Part shown: positions 46,636 through 59,050 of the stretch, one piece after another
How the letters are laid out: each line of letters opens with the position of its first letter
How positions within the stretch are numbered: position 1 is the stretch's first letter
NCBI GenBank assembly: GCA_007570785.1
Contig: ML664163.1
Location: 336,225-400,224, forward strand
DNA: 64,000 nt
Origin: Antilocapra americana
Lineage: Eukaryota > Chordata > Mammalia > Artiodactyla > Antilocapridae
Direction: 5' to 3'
Made by a program: the position numbers and the translations under genes
The notes under the pieces: model-generated
Database searches by the model: none
What the model saw: only the letters and a program-made list of their open reading frames with translations
What the model was told of the DNA's origin: nothing

Positions 46636-48378
46636 GTGAGCTGTTAGTAATTCTTTCCAAAAGCTACCCAGATTCTTGAGCTGTTGATTTTGTGCATACA
46701 GATTGACTAATGTGGTTTACCCAAGTAAATGTGTAGCCTCTTTTTTTCTTCTTTTTTTGCCATCTTCTTTTCATTTTGGATCTAAGGACTGTTCTAGAGG
46801 TGATCTCAGGTATTCCAGAGATCCAAAAGGGAAAGGACTTCAAATAATACTATATTTTCATATGTGATAATCTAAGTCCATCTCCACAACAGTGTGTGAG
46901 AAATAGGGGAATGTATTTCCATTCTAGGGTGTGCGTACAGCCTTGTAGAGGTCAGCTAGTTTGTCAAAGTTCACATAGTCAAGTTTGGGACATAGATGTA
47001 TATAACTATAAAGATTATGCTCTTTTTATCTCATTAGGCTTCTTCCCTGAGGGTAGATGTTTTGAGGTAAAGAGTTATTCTTTTAAAAAATATTAGCCTA
47101 TTAATACAGGAACTTAAAGTCTTATTTAATTGTTAAGAAAATTCAATAAATAAAACAGTATCAGTAAATGTAGATAACCATGACAATTGCAAGTGAAAGA
47201 AAAAGTGGCATGCAGAATTACTGTTTTAATCTCTTAACTAATAAAGTAATTGCATCCATTTATATAGATTTAGCACCCAAGTTAAGCATTTTTTGATTGT
47301 GTTGCCTGTCAAGTTCCTCAAATAGAAATTGAGGAGGTCAACAGCATATGTCCAAATGTGTTGACTCCTTTATGGATGTAAGGAAATAAAATGCTCATTT
47401 GAGTAGAAAATTCCCTTCCTGAATTAGGAGTTAAGACACTCAGGCTTACTACGTGATTATTATGTATGTTCCTGGGTTCATGGAAAATAAACTTTCTTTT
47501 CTACTCCAGCTTCATCTTCTTACCTTTCTCACTTTGCTGGGGATCTGCCATGCAGGTCAGCTACGACCTGGGGTCACAGACAACTAACATTAACTCTCCC
47601 CTTTTAGCCTGAAGTCTCAAGAGTTTCTTTGGGGAAGAGAGTGAAAGTCATTTGGAAACATTCACCTAACCAGTATTCAGTCCTCAAAAGCTGCTCAACT
47701 TTTTACATATCTTAGAGTGTCTGCTTTTGGGTTTTATAACAGGTCAGACATAAAAATATCATCACCGGTTGTTATTTTAATAAGCAATTATGTGAAAGAT
47801 CTTTTCAATGTTTAATATCTTTCTTTGTTTTATTTCTTGTTTTGCTTACCACCCCTTGTATTTTTGTGAAGGCATTCAGCACATCTTGAACTGGTTTTAT
47901 CTTTATTGCAGTCTCTGGATATTTTTTTCCTATAGAGGTCAGCACTGACGCTTGGATAGTGAGAGTGTCAGTCATGAAGTCTTAATTACCTTTTTCTGTT
48001 TAGGATTGGATGTTTTATTCATCATCAAGGTAGAGATTTTGATGGAGGCTGATGGAATAACAGATTTGAGCCATCCATTCTACTTAATCCTTCTTTCTCG
48101 GCAGCTGGTTTTTTCATAATAATTTGAGCCAGGTTTATAGATTCAGTCTGTTTCAGATATAAACAAAAAAGTTTAGCAGTACTTAAATAGAAACCTACTC
48201 CAAACAGTTCAAAGGATGTTAAGACTCCTCACCATCTTCCCTTCACATGGTTTTGTGAAAACAATCCTCACGTCTTTAACATGCTTCCAGGGTTTGGGGT
48301 CCTTAACTGACCCTTTTTTTGTGGTAACCAAGGAAAAATTTGGTTAAGGTTCACCTAACCATGGGCAACCAGTTAATT

Positions 48379-48890
48379 TTTTTTTTTACTGGAGTATAGT
48401 TGAATTACAATATTGTGTTAGTTTCTGCTGTACAGCAAAGTGGATCCATTGAGTATATCCACGTATCTGCTCTTTGTAAAATTCTATTTCCATACAGGAC
48501 TTTACGGAGTACTGAGTAGAGGTTCCTGTGCTATTCAGTCAATTCTCATTAGTTGTCTGTTTTATATATAGTAGTGTGTGTACGTCAATCCCAGTCATCC
48601 AGTTTATCCTCCCTGCCCCTTATCCTCTAGTAACCATAAGTTTGTTTGCTATATCCATGGCTCTACTTCTGGATGTCAATAACACTTATACCTTTTTTTT
48701 TTTTTTTTAGATTCCATGCATAAGCAAAACTGTATATATTTGTCCTTTTCTGTCTGGCTTATTTTAGTCAGTATGAAAATCTCTTAAGTCCATCCATGTT
48801 GCTGCAAATGGCATTATTTCTTTATTTTTTATGGCTGAGTAATATTCCATTGTATATATGTACCACATCTTCTTTATCCATTCCTCTCCT
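48379..48890 (-). mobile_element. L1 3' end, antisense, 5'-truncated
   Basis: Begins with a T run, then 'actggagtatagttgaatta', 'gctgtacagcaaagtggatc', 'gtatgaaaatctcttaagtc' and 'gagtaatattccattgtata': the reverse complement of a bovine-type L1 3' UTR and ORF2 end. An internal T17 run lies near 48695. Confidence 0.88.
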
Positions 48891-48959
48891 GTTGGCATAA
48901 TTTTGAGGTGGTCATTAAACGGGTACTTGCCCTTGGATCTGTCCTGTGCTTGGCGTAGT

Positions 48960-49095
48960 GGGCAACAGAGTAACTCTAATACCAGAAGGTAAGCCCCATG
49001 ATTGCAAGGATAGTTTTGGTTTTGTTCACTGTCTCTGTTACCAAAAACACTGCCTGGCATGTAGTAGTTTTCAACAGATAGTTGTTGAATCATGA
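48960..49095 (-). mobile_element. L2-like LINE remnant, antisense
   Basis: 'aagccccatgattgcaagga', 'ttttgttcactgtctctgtt', 'ctgcctggcatgtagtagtt' and 'agttgttgaatcatgaa' follow the L2 3' end read antisense. Confidence 0.65.
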
Positions 49096-49207
49096 AACAA
49101 AACATGACCTTGGAAAATATACAGTCCCTTCGAGGACCAAGTCTGACAGCTATTTAAAAACTAATAACTGCTGTAAAACAGTACTAGTTCAGTACTTGTC
49201 TGATCAT

Positions 49208-49404
49208 GTGCTGTGCTGTGCTTAGTCGCTCAGTTGTGTCTGACTCTTTGTGACCCAATAGACTGTAGTCCATCAGGCTCCTCTGTCCCTAGGGATTGTC
49301 CAGACAAGAATACTGGAGTGGGTTGCCACGCCCTCCTCCAGGGGATCTTCCCAACCCAGGGATCCAACCCAGGTCTCCCGAATTGCAGGCAGATTCTTTA
49401 CCAT
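49208..49404 (-). mobile_element. Bov-tA SINE, antisense
   Basis: 'tgctgtgcttagtcgctcag' to 'gcaggcagattctttaccat'. Nearly full length; the last 15 bases or so of the consensus are replaced. Confidence 0.9.
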
Positions 49405-49492
49405 AGCTGAAACTAAATCAGAAGTTTATTACAAGGAGATAGGGAGGGCAGCTTCATTCAAAAAGTTATCATATGGAGAAAAGGGAACCCTC

Positions 49493-49671
49493 TTTAAAAA
49501 TACGTAAGGATAGCATGTAATTTAAAAGACTGGTTCCATGAAGGAAAAAGCCCATGCTCATCTCCAAGTCTTTGCTTATAATGTTCTTCTCACCTAGAAT
49601 GCCCTGTTCTTTCCCTTTATTTACATAAATAGACTTTAAGATACAAGTTGTGTCACTTCCTCTATGAAACT
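49493..49671 (+). repeat. inverted-repeat arm, left
   Basis: This 179-base block is the reverse complement of 50403-50581 with one mismatch (49503 versus 50571) and no gaps. The pairing continues for a few bases into the T run on this side and the A run of the L1 tail on the other. See the matching arm. Confidence 0.95.
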
Positions 49672-49689
49672 TTTTTTTTTTTAATTTTC

Positions 49690-50403
49690 TTTGGTGGAAA
49701 TGCAAACTAGTACAGCTACTATGGAAAACAGTGTGGAGATTCCTTAAAAAACTGGAAATAGAACTGCCATATGACCCAGTAATCTCACTGCTGGGCATAC
49801 ACACCGAGGAAACCAGAATTGAAAGAGACACGTGTACCCCAATGTGTTCATTGCTGCATTGTTGATAATAGCCAGGACATGGAAGCAACCTAGGTGTTCA
49901 TCAACAGATGAATAAGAAAGCTGTGGTACATATACACAATGGAATATTACTCAGCCATTAAAAAGAATTCATTTGAATCAGTTCTACTCAGGTGGACGAA
50001 ACTGGAGCCTATTATCCAGAGTGAAGTAAGCCAGAAGGAAAAAGAACAATCCAGTATACTAACGCATATATATGGAATTTAGAAAGATGGTAATGAGAAC
50101 CCTGTATGCGAGACAGCAAAAGAAAAGCAGATGTATAGAACAGTCTTTTGGACTCTATGGGAGAGGGCAAGGGTGGGATGATATGGGAGAACGGCATTGA
50201 AACATGTTAATTATCATATGTGAAATCAATCGCCAGCCCAGGTTTGATACTCAGGGCTGGTGCACCTGGATGACCCAGAGAGAGGGAAATGGGAGGGAGG
50301 TGGGAGGGGGGTTCTGGAAGGGGAACATATGTATACCCATGGCAGATTCATGTCAATGTATGGCAAAACCAACACAATAATGTAAAGAAAATTTAAAAAA
50401 AAA
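49690..50403 (+). mobile_element. L1_BT-type 3' end, sense, 5'-truncated, lying inside an inverted repeat
   Basis: Starts in the end of ORF2 ('ggtggaaatgcaaactagta', 'catatgacccagtaatctca', 'ggaatattactcagccatta') and runs through the 3' UTR ('atggcaaaaccaacacaata') to an A tail. No reading frame remains open for long. The 20 or so bases on its left (49671-49689, T run plus aattttc) look like an inverted copy of its own tail. Confidence 0.9.
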
Positions 50404-50581
50404 GTTTCATAGAGGAAGTGACACAACTTGTATCTTAAAGTCTATTTATGTAAATAAAGGGAAAGAACAGGGCATTCTAGGTGAGAAGAACATTATAAGC
50501 AAAGACTTGGAGATGAGCATGGGCTTTTTCCTTCATGGAACCAGTCTTTTAAATTACATGCTATCCTTACATATTTTTAAA
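50403..50581 (-). repeat. inverted-repeat arm, right
   Basis: Matches the reverse complement of 49493-49671 at 178 of 179 positions. It directly follows the L1 poly-A tail. Confidence 0.95.
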
Positions 50582-52436
50582 AATAAACTCGGCATTTCTG
50601 TGACCGAGTTTATACATTTCTTTTAAAAACTGTATAAATCGTTATAAGATATAGTAATTACTGAATAGAGGACCTCTGAAAGGTGAGCTCAGTTCCCCTT
50701 TCACAAAAATTATTTATGAAAGTATTCAAAAACTAATTTGGTGATAGCTGCCTGATGCCAGAAAAAAAGACTCAAAACCATCCAGTCTTCAGTGAGAATT
50801 TACTTTGTTCCTGACTGCTCTTTAGAAGAAGTGCTATTAGACTATGACATAGAAAGGGTGGAGAAGTCAGAAAAATGGGGCATTGGTGCCATTCAGATTC
50901 GGTGCACACACGATTCAGGTGTAGGATAGACACCACTGGAAAATAAAGTAATGGCTAGTGTATTACCATCATTCCATTATATCTATCAGTGATGCCCATG
51001 CTCTCAATATCAGGAAATAATGAGTTGCATGCCATGAAATTATGGTTTGCCCACCTCCTGTACTCTCTTCCTGCCTCTGAATACCAATGTTCACTTATTC
51101 ATTGATTAAATCTGGGGAGCAAATATAAAAATGGCCCAAATCTGCATACCTCATTTCTTACTCTCTTGCATTTCCATTTTAGTGCCAGAAGGCATCCTGA
51201 TCTGGAAAACAAGAGTTGACTTGGTAAATCAAAAGCCCTTCAGGATCTTATATTTTTTGGTTCTTGGTTTTGTGTCATTGACAACCAGGGAGGATGGAAT
51301 AATGGTAGGAAGGGTAGTATGATGGTACTAGTATCATAAATCAGCACCTATAGTGTCTTCTCCATCCTTTATACATACTACTGGTATGCAGAGCAACCAA
51401 GTCTAGATTCTAGGTGCCCCACTGCAGGATGCCCTAGTTAGAGAAAATTCACAGTGGGTCAGAAAACTGCTGATAAAAGAGGTACCTCAGTGATTAGATC
51501 TTGTCCTCTAGGAGAAAATTAAACATGTTGGTTCAAAGCTGCTATCATTTCCACAGGTGGTATCATATTTAACCCTCACATTACAGTTATAACAATTATA
51601 ACATCAGAAGGAGAGTGAATTTCAGAGCAGTTCAGTAAATTGAATCAGTCATACATCTTTAAATGGTGAAGTTAACTTTGGTTTCCTTTTTACCCGATTC
51701 CAACACAATCTGCTCACAATGTCATATGATAAATACAGTCAAAAAGGATATGAAAACATTTACAAAGGCAACAAACTTATGTAATGCAAATCATATTTGT
51801 TAAGAGAAATGTATAAGTTCATAAACCTAGTAGGAGGGCTCAGATCCAAGATGTAATTGATAAGTCGTGTCAGCAAGCCAAGAGCCACTTTATAAATTGT
51901 GCTTCTGAAGCAGCCCATTCTGCTCCTTCTCCTCTCTGAATAGATGAATGAGTGTTCCTCACTGTGCGGTTCCCCTCATTCCTCATCACCTGCTGTGTTC
52001 TATACCGAGTGACAAGTGACACCTGCTGGCCAAGTAATGAAGCATTTTCATTTTCATCATCACTCTTGATTGTTTAGCTTACTAATTGGCCCATCAGCTA
52101 GGTAATTGTCATTCTGTTTTTCAGTAAACCTAGAGGAGGATTTTAAAACCATAAGTTACAGAATCAAGTCCTCTGCATTTGAGGACTTGGCAGTACTCAA
52201 TTTTGCCCTTTTCTCAGTTTTAACATCACAATTTACAGTCTTTTCTACTTTCTGTTGTTCAACAGGATAGCTGTGTCATAAACACACACATGGAGTATTG
52301 TTTTAGGTCCATTTCATTCAGGGATTTTTGGTACCGCTTTAAACCCACTTAATGCCTTCAAATCATTATAAGGCAAATGATAACTTGATTCCTTGAATGA
52401 ACCTACTCTGTGTTTACCCATTTGTACCATCGGGGT

Positions 52437-52575
52437 GATTCCCTGGAGAAGGGAATGGCAACCCACTCCATTGGAGACTCCATTAACAATCCACTGCCTG
52501 AGGAGCCTGGTTGAGTACAGTCCATAGGGTCTCACATAGTCAGACATGACTGACTGACTAATACTTTCACTTTTT
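52437..52575 (+). mobile_element. Bov-A SINE fragment, sense, with an internal insertion
   Basis: 'ccctggagaagggaatggca' to 'gactaatactttcacttttt'. The 'gtattcttgcctggagaat' block is replaced by an unrelated short sequence. Confidence 0.82.
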
Positions 52576-52794
52576 TCAAAGTCAGTGGGTAGTATAGTAT
52601 ATGTATATAATCAATTCATTTGTGCAGACGTGCTGTGTTGCTTGTGTATTCTCTGGGTCCTTCTGGGTTAACCTTCTCTGATTAATGTTAATTTCCCATC
52701 TGGAGCCACAGTCCAGGCTCTCTAATCTGACACTAGTCCTTTGGCGCAAGTTTCTACTCTTCTGCAGGATTCTCTCACTGAGCTCCCCCAGGTT

Positions 52795-53380
52795 CCTCTG
52801 TGTTCTCTACTTCCATGATGCCGAGTGCCTTCATTCCTGCCACTTTGTCTGAGTGCCTTTGTTCCTGCCTCTTCCCTAGTCCTTCAAGGTCCAAAACTGA
52901 TGTCATTGCTGCATGAAGTCTTCTCTCATTTCCCTGCTTGTAAAAATATCTCCTTCTTCCACTTTGCCTTACCCTTCATGTGTGTCCTTCTTAAGGGCAT
53001 ATCTCACTTTTTAAAAAACTTTATATATTTGACCAGGCCATGCCTTATTTGTGGCATGCAGGCTTCTCTCTAGTTGTGGTAGATCACTGGCTTAGTTGTC
53101 CCCTGTCAAGTGGGATCTTGGTTGCCCGACCAGGGATCAAACCTGCATTCCCTGCCTTGGAAGATGGATTCTTAACCACTGGACCACCAGGGAAGTCCCT
53201 GTGTTTCACTTTCTACCTGGTATTATAGTTAGTCATATATCTGATCTGTCTCCTATGTTTGACTGTAAGATTTTTGAAATAAGGGAACATTTTTATTCAT
53301 CTTTGTGTTCCCAATAGCACTTAGACCTGGACCTTTTACATACTAGATGTTCACCAAATGAGGGAAGGGTTGAAGGAACA
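52795..53380 (-). mobile_element. L2-like LINE remnant, antisense, split by a SINE
   Basis: 'gaagtcttctctcatttccc' on the left, and 'gactgtaagatttttgaaat' with 'tttttattcatctttgtgtt' on the right, read as one antisense L2 3' end, interrupted by the CHR SINE at 53013-53198. Confidence 0.6.
53013..53198 (-). mobile_element. CHR-type SINE, antisense
   Basis: 'tgtggcatgcaggcttctct', 'cgaccagggatcaaacctgc' and 'ccactggaccaccagggaag' are the reverse complement of a CHR-type tRNA-derived SINE. It sits inside an L2 remnant. Confidence 0.85.
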
Positions 53381-54204
53381 ACTTGGTTTGTGCAGAATTC
53401 TTCACAATTAGATACAAAGATAAATATTTTTCACTGGATTGGTTGAAGCTATGTAGGTTAGACCTAAAACTGTCTGCATCTATCCTTGGACACCATAATG
53501 TTCTCACACTTGGTCAGAATGAAGTGTTGCATTTGAGTGGGAGTATAGAGACTATATTTGGATTTCATTTGTCACATTCATAGTCTTTGCATCACATGAA
53601 TAGCCTTTGTAAAATTCCATGCCTGTTGAGAAAACTCAGGAGCCTTCTATTCTTTTGTGGTGCTTCCATGGACACAAAAACTGCGGCCGTGTGGTCTGAC
53701 AGTTCCCACAGTAAGTGTACATTTTAGCTGTAAATGTAAGGCAGAGGAGGCTCACTGAACTTTTAGCTGTGTTTTTCAAAACGAGATGGCATATCTGAGC
53801 ACAACTTTATAATAAAGAATGTGAACACATTTTCCCACTTAGAATGTAATCTTTTTAATGTGTCATTCTTGTGTAGGATGCTGAGATTTCTAATCTGTAT
53901 ACTATGGAGCTAGATGCCTTAGAAAATCTTATTTGTTATCAAGCTTTTCAGCCTCGTTACATAAACTTCCATGATCTAAAATTTATGGTACCCAAGCTGT
54001 TATGACACTGTCTAACAAGAGGCTGATGATACTCACTGTAATTGAAATGTTTTACTTTATTACTCTTGTGACAAAGATCTAATTTCTCTGTGGTGATGCC
54101 TGTCATTCCAAAAGGGATAATGCATGATACAGTCACACCTGTGGGTCCTGTGTTTGCAGTATAGCAAATGAGCTGCTGTTGTTCATGAGGAACTAGTGTA
54201 GAAG

Positions 54205-54315
54205 TTCCTTGAGGACAGGTATCATGAGTTCACTTTCTCACGTTATCTCCCATCACTACATCTGGCTCAGTAGTGGGCACAGTAGATGTCCAACAGTATC
54301 TGTTCAACTCCTGAG
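54205..54315 (-). mobile_element. L2-like LINE remnant, antisense
   Basis: 'ccttgaggacaggtatcatg' and 'tagatgtccaacagtatctg' match the antisense L2 end. Confidence 0.55.
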
Positions 54316-54339
54316 CTTGATTTGCTTGTCCACATCTTT

Positions 54340-54800
54340 TCTTTTCTCTTGAATTTTAATTTACATACACTGTTATAGTAGTTTCAAGTGTATAACCATA
54401 ATGATTCAATATTTTTATATGTTACAAAATGATCACCATGATGTTTAGCTACCATCTGCCACCATACAGTTATTAGAATATTACTGACTATATCTCTTAT
54501 GCTTTACATTGCATCCTCTTGACTTATTTATTTTTTAATTGGAAGTTTGTCCCTCCTAATCTCTTTCACCTATTTTGCCCATTTCCTCACCATTTTATCC
54601 TCTGACAGCCACTAACTTATATCTATGTGTCAGTTTCTTAATTGCTTTGTTTGTTCTTTTTTTTTTCTCTTAAATTCCACATGTAAGTGAGATCATGTGA
54701 TATTTGTCTTTCTCTGTCTGATTTATTTCACTTAGCTTTATACCCTGTAGGTCTATCTATGTTGTCACAGATGGCAAGAGTTTATTCTTTTTTATGGAAG
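54340..54800 (-). mobile_element. old L1 3'-end fragment, antisense
   Basis: 'ataaccataatgattcaata', 'acaaaatgatcaccatgatg', 'cacatgtaagtgagatcatg' and 'ctgatttatttcacttagct' follow an L1M-type 3' region read antisense. Diverged. Confidence 0.75.
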
Positions 54801-54939
54801 AGTTGTTTATAAGCTGAGTGACCTCAGGTCTGTTTGATGTCACTAGTCCTTGATCTTGGCACATTCCACCTCCCCCCCATTCAGCCCAGTAAAAATGGGA
54901 TTAAACTAAATATTTGTGAAGACCCATTCAATTTTAACT

Positions 54940-55125
54940 ACTTGCAATGCAGGAGACCTGGGTTCGATCCCTGGGTCAGGAAGATCCTCTGGAGGAGGGC
55001 ATGACAACCTACTCCAATATATTTGCCTGGAGAATTCCATGGACAGAGGAACTTGGTGGGCTACAGTTCATGGGGTCACAAAGAATTGGACACAACTGAG
55101 CAACTGACACTTTACTTTTTACTTT
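54940..55125 (+). mobile_element. Bov-tA SINE, sense, lacking its first 30 bases
   Basis: 'cttgcaatgcaggagacctg' to 'gcaactgacactttactttt'. Confidence 0.88.
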
Positions 55126-57782
55126 CATTTTTGTCCAGTTTTAGAGCCTTTGAGTATTAGTTGCTCATCTTCATTTACAGAGTTTTAAGTTTGAAATGCC
55201 TATACATATTCATCTTATTCTGAATACAAACATGAGGTTTCTGGAGCAGAGCAGATCTATTATTTAATTATAGCAAATAATTACTCTGATTCCCTTTTGC
55301 CCTAATTTGTACCCCTGGGGCAGTGGATGAGATGAAGCAGATCATATGTTTTCCTATATGTACTGGAGTTTGTACCATCAGTGAGAAAGTTGAAAAAAAA
55401 TGAATCTGGTTATTTATATAGGAGAAGAACAGCCTCCTCCCTAACTCCACCTTATTGCCTGTCAGACACACACACACTTCTTTGCCCTTTGAGAAGGATC
55501 CTGGATTCTTACTGTTAGCCTTTGGAATATAAATAAATCTCATAGGGGAAAGAAAAGACTAGCTTCTTTAGCTATGCTTCTGTGTCCTCAGATCTCATTC
55601 CTTCTTTAACATGTAAATACATACCTCTAGGGGGATGAATCTCTTCAGATACTCTCTCACTAATAATTAGTCATAAATTGAATTCTAAAATTTGTTCTTC
55701 TAGGCTAGGTCTCAAGTTCTGGTAAAATTTGATCAGAAAGCCTTCATGGTACAGAAACATAAAAATATTGTCTCTACCGTCCCACTAAGCATGAATTTAA
55801 AATTAAAAGGTAGAATCCTGTGCCTTCCAGGGCTGTGAGTCTATGATGATCAGGTCATTTGTGAAGAACTTCACATGTCTGTAAAAATGCAGATTCCTGA
55901 GATCTACAGCAGACTGACTCAACAAGAGTCTCTGGGATGGAAGCCTTGGAATCTGCTTTTCTGTCTAACTCTCCACATGATTCTTATTCACCACAGACTT
56001 TTTCTCCTTTATTCCTGGCTTAAGGACCCTTTGGTTTTCCTGCTGGCAGAGATACTTCATGTTCTGCAGCTTTTCCTATCGAATTTGTGATTTTCAGGAC
56101 TTTCCAAACATGGAAAGAAATGTAACAGTCTTGCTGGGAGAGTTTATGCATATCATATAAAAATAAATACCAATATTAGCAAGCTTTCTAAGGTGATGAT
56201 GAGTCTCTGAAATCTGAAGAGGTCATGGTGATGATAAACATTTTACCACTAGTAAACAACTCTTCATTAAGTAACTGAGACAGAATTTGGAATGGATTAG
56301 CTATGTTACCTAGATTTCTGTTTTACAAAAAATGCAAAGATGTGCCACCATTAGTGGTATTTTTCTTTTCAAAATGAGTTGAGACATTTTTGCTGTGTTT
56401 TTCTATGATGTCTGAATTTCCTTTGTAGAAATTCACAACTCTGAAATGAATATAAAAAGAGGAAAATGAATGAAATTAAAAAATTTTATTACAACTTCAG
56501 TGATGTGATTAGTCGTTCAGGTCAAAACTCAGTGTAATAAAACTTTTTATCAAAAAGTAATTATCTTTAAGCTAGCACCAAAAATGATACAAACCCAAAT
56601 GATGTAAGTATATCATATATTGTTACTAGGCTACACTCAATCCATTTCTCTATATCAGGAACAAGACACTGGCATTTAATATAAAGCATCTCAAATATGT
56701 GATAACATCTGACAGGTAATGAAGAAGTAGTCACATTATGAGTGCAGGCTAGAACTGTGGCGGTGTTTCAACAGAGAAAGAAATGAGCAATAGTCTCTGG
56801 GAACATCTGTTTATCCTGCTAATCACCAACGTTTTATTGAGTACCTATAAAGTGCTAAACACTGTGATGAGTACTACAGATAAAAAATGGCTTTCAGAGA
56901 GAGATACAAGTGTTACCATGGTTATGAGACAATGTGATACATACCATGATTTCTCCTATAAATATGGCTATATAGATGTAGCATCTTCCTGTTCTTTTGC
57001 TGGGAGTCTTATAAGAGCAACAGGAAAACAGAGAACAAAAATGCAAACTCCAATTTCAGTCTAGCTAGGAAATATGTACCAGAATATCCCAGGGCTGCCC
57101 AAGGTAGTCAAGATAATGCAAGAATCCCACAGGAGGAAAAGGAGAGAAATGGAAGAAAGAGCCCAGCAATAGCACTTCTAAAGAATCAACACAAATACAC
57201 TTACTAAAGAAGGGTTCATCTGGAGATGGAAAATCTATAGCCTTTATCTACAATATCTGGGAGGTAACAGGAGCCTAACTGTTCACAGAAGATGTGGAGT
57301 GCGCATGTAAGTACTCAAAAAGCCATGTTTGCAGAAGATGAGAAAAGGAATTTCTTGGGGAGAGATGAGAAAAGAGATTTTGCTTATGGAAAAAAACCAA
57401 AAACCTCACCTAGACTATTATCCTCCACTTACCCTTCCTATAGAAAATGCTGGCAAATAGATATTTGGGAAAACCAAACTTTTCTAATGACATGTTTAAG
57501 ATAAATATGATAGCAACTAAATATCTACAAAAAAGAAAAGAATATCCCAGTAAGATATGAATACAGCACCATATAAATAGGGATGTCAGTTATTAGGGAC
57601 CTAGTTAAGGGCAGTATATTCTTTACAGTCCCTTGAAGCTCAGACCCAGGGCTCTGACCTGTGCATAGCTGTTGCTAAAAGTCAAGATTTGTTCCAGATG
57701 CTGGGAACTACACATGGAGAAAAAGGGTCTCTAGAGAGGGGAGATGAGGGCCTTGGAGACAATCTCTAATACCATGGCACCC

Positions 57783-57900
57783 TTGTATTGCTTGTAAGAC
57801 GTTTTGCTTGTAATTGCTTGTAATTTTGCTTGTATTGCTTATTGGATTATCTTGTACTGTTCAGTCACTCGTAAGATGTTGTACTGTTCAGTCACTACCA
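57783..57900. repeat. cluster of short direct repeats
   Basis: The ten-base unit ttgcttgtaa and close variants recur about five times in 57787-57842, and tgtactgttcagtcact occurs twice (near 57854 and 57880). Local slippage or duplication is the simplest reading. Confidence 0.75.
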
Positions 57901-58064
57901 ATCATATATCGATGCTGAATGTCTAAATTGAAAGGTGCTCCTTAATGATTGGTGAGAGTGTGTGAGCTTGGGACTTCTTTAAAAAATGAATAACATTGAA
58001 TTATTATAATATGTCAATTAAAAGTTGTTTTTACTTAATTTGTCTAATTTTTTTTCCGTAATAC

Positions 58065-58130
58065 CCTCAATTTATACCAGTGAATAGCATCACTGAGTTC
58101 ACTAGCCCCTGCCAAACTTCAACATCTAAG
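58065..58130 (+). CDS. MORC1: MORC1 exon-like block with a lost acceptor site
   Basis: 66 bases reading PQFIPVNSITEFTSPCQTST plus SK, in phase with both neighbours and followed by a usable donor (AAG then gtaatt). The text PQFIPV matches the linker I recall for human MORC1 right after the previous exon. A pyrimidine tract precedes it, but the two bases before it (58063-58064) are AC, not AG. Being 22 codons long, it can be skipped without a frame change. An internal AG at 58096-58097 would also give an in-phase start (FTSP...). So it may be skipped, shortened, or a sequence/assembly variant. Confidence 0.6.
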
Positions 58131-59050
58131 GTAATTAAAGTGGGATTGAGTCATTTGTGACATTTCCCAAATGAATGATAAGACTTACCAAGGGCCAAAT
58201 GTCATCATGGTTTAATATGTTCAGAAAATGACGCATTCATAGATTTTTTCACCATCATCATTTTTATTATAACAATACATGTTTATTAGGAAAAACTCAG
58301 AAAATAAAGAACAAATAAGAAAATTTAAACCACCCACTGTCTTACTGTGTGGAGATGAAGACCATTTTAGATATCTTAATGTATTTATAATTATATCTTT
58401 CCAATATATTATTTATAATTTATATGTGTTATAGAAAATTATGCATATAAAATCAGAGAGAGAGTGTGTATGTGAGTCTGTGGGTATATATTTACTTAGA
58501 AATATGTTCTATATGTAATTCCTACATTGTTTCTTATGTTTGCTAAATGTCATATTACATTTTATTCCTAAAATTAAAATTTTTTTGGACCTTCAGGGTG
58601 TGTGTGTGTTATATCAATCACACACAAAAATTATGGAAAATAATTTTAATTTACAATTTTGGTTATTCAGATTTCTTAACAGGCAAATGGTGAGATTGTA
58701 AAATTCACCCAAATTTTATGTTAATAGATAGCTGACCTACATCCACCAGGGATCCAAAGCAAGAAACTCTCTGCTCAGGAGTAAGTCAGGAAGCACAGTG
58801 TATTACCAGTTTGGAGTCCTTTGCATCTTCAAAATCAAACTTCTTGACTCAGCCCAGCTCTGCTGAATCAAATTCTGAATGAGCCGTTATAGCAGTATAC
58901 CTTTGCCAAAGTTTATTTTCTAAGCTTCTGATTTTTAACACTGTTGTTAGTAATAAATATCACCTAATGTCATAAGATTATAAAGGAGTGGTAATTAATT
59001 ATAAATAAGCCAGCTACCCAAAATTAAAAGCATGTTCTTTGTTATTTAAG
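58131..59050 (+). other. MORC1: MORC1 intron (0.9 kb)
   Basis: AT-rich unique sequence. A short (AG)n and (TG)n patch lies near 58455-58490 and 58598-58610. No mobile element was recognised. Confidence 0.7.

Larger units (their letters stand above)
46636..58064 (+). other. MORC1: MORC1 intron (11.4 kb)
   Basis: Recognised content: antisense L1 3' end (48379), L2-like piece (48960), SINE (49208), an L1 insertion with inverted-repeat arms (49493-50581), a SINE fragment (52437), L2-like sequence with a CHR SINE inside (52795-53380), an L2-like piece (54205), an old antisense L1 piece (54340) and a SINE (54940). Nothing recognised in 46640-48370, 50600-52430, 53390-54190 and 55140-57770. Confidence 0.75.
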
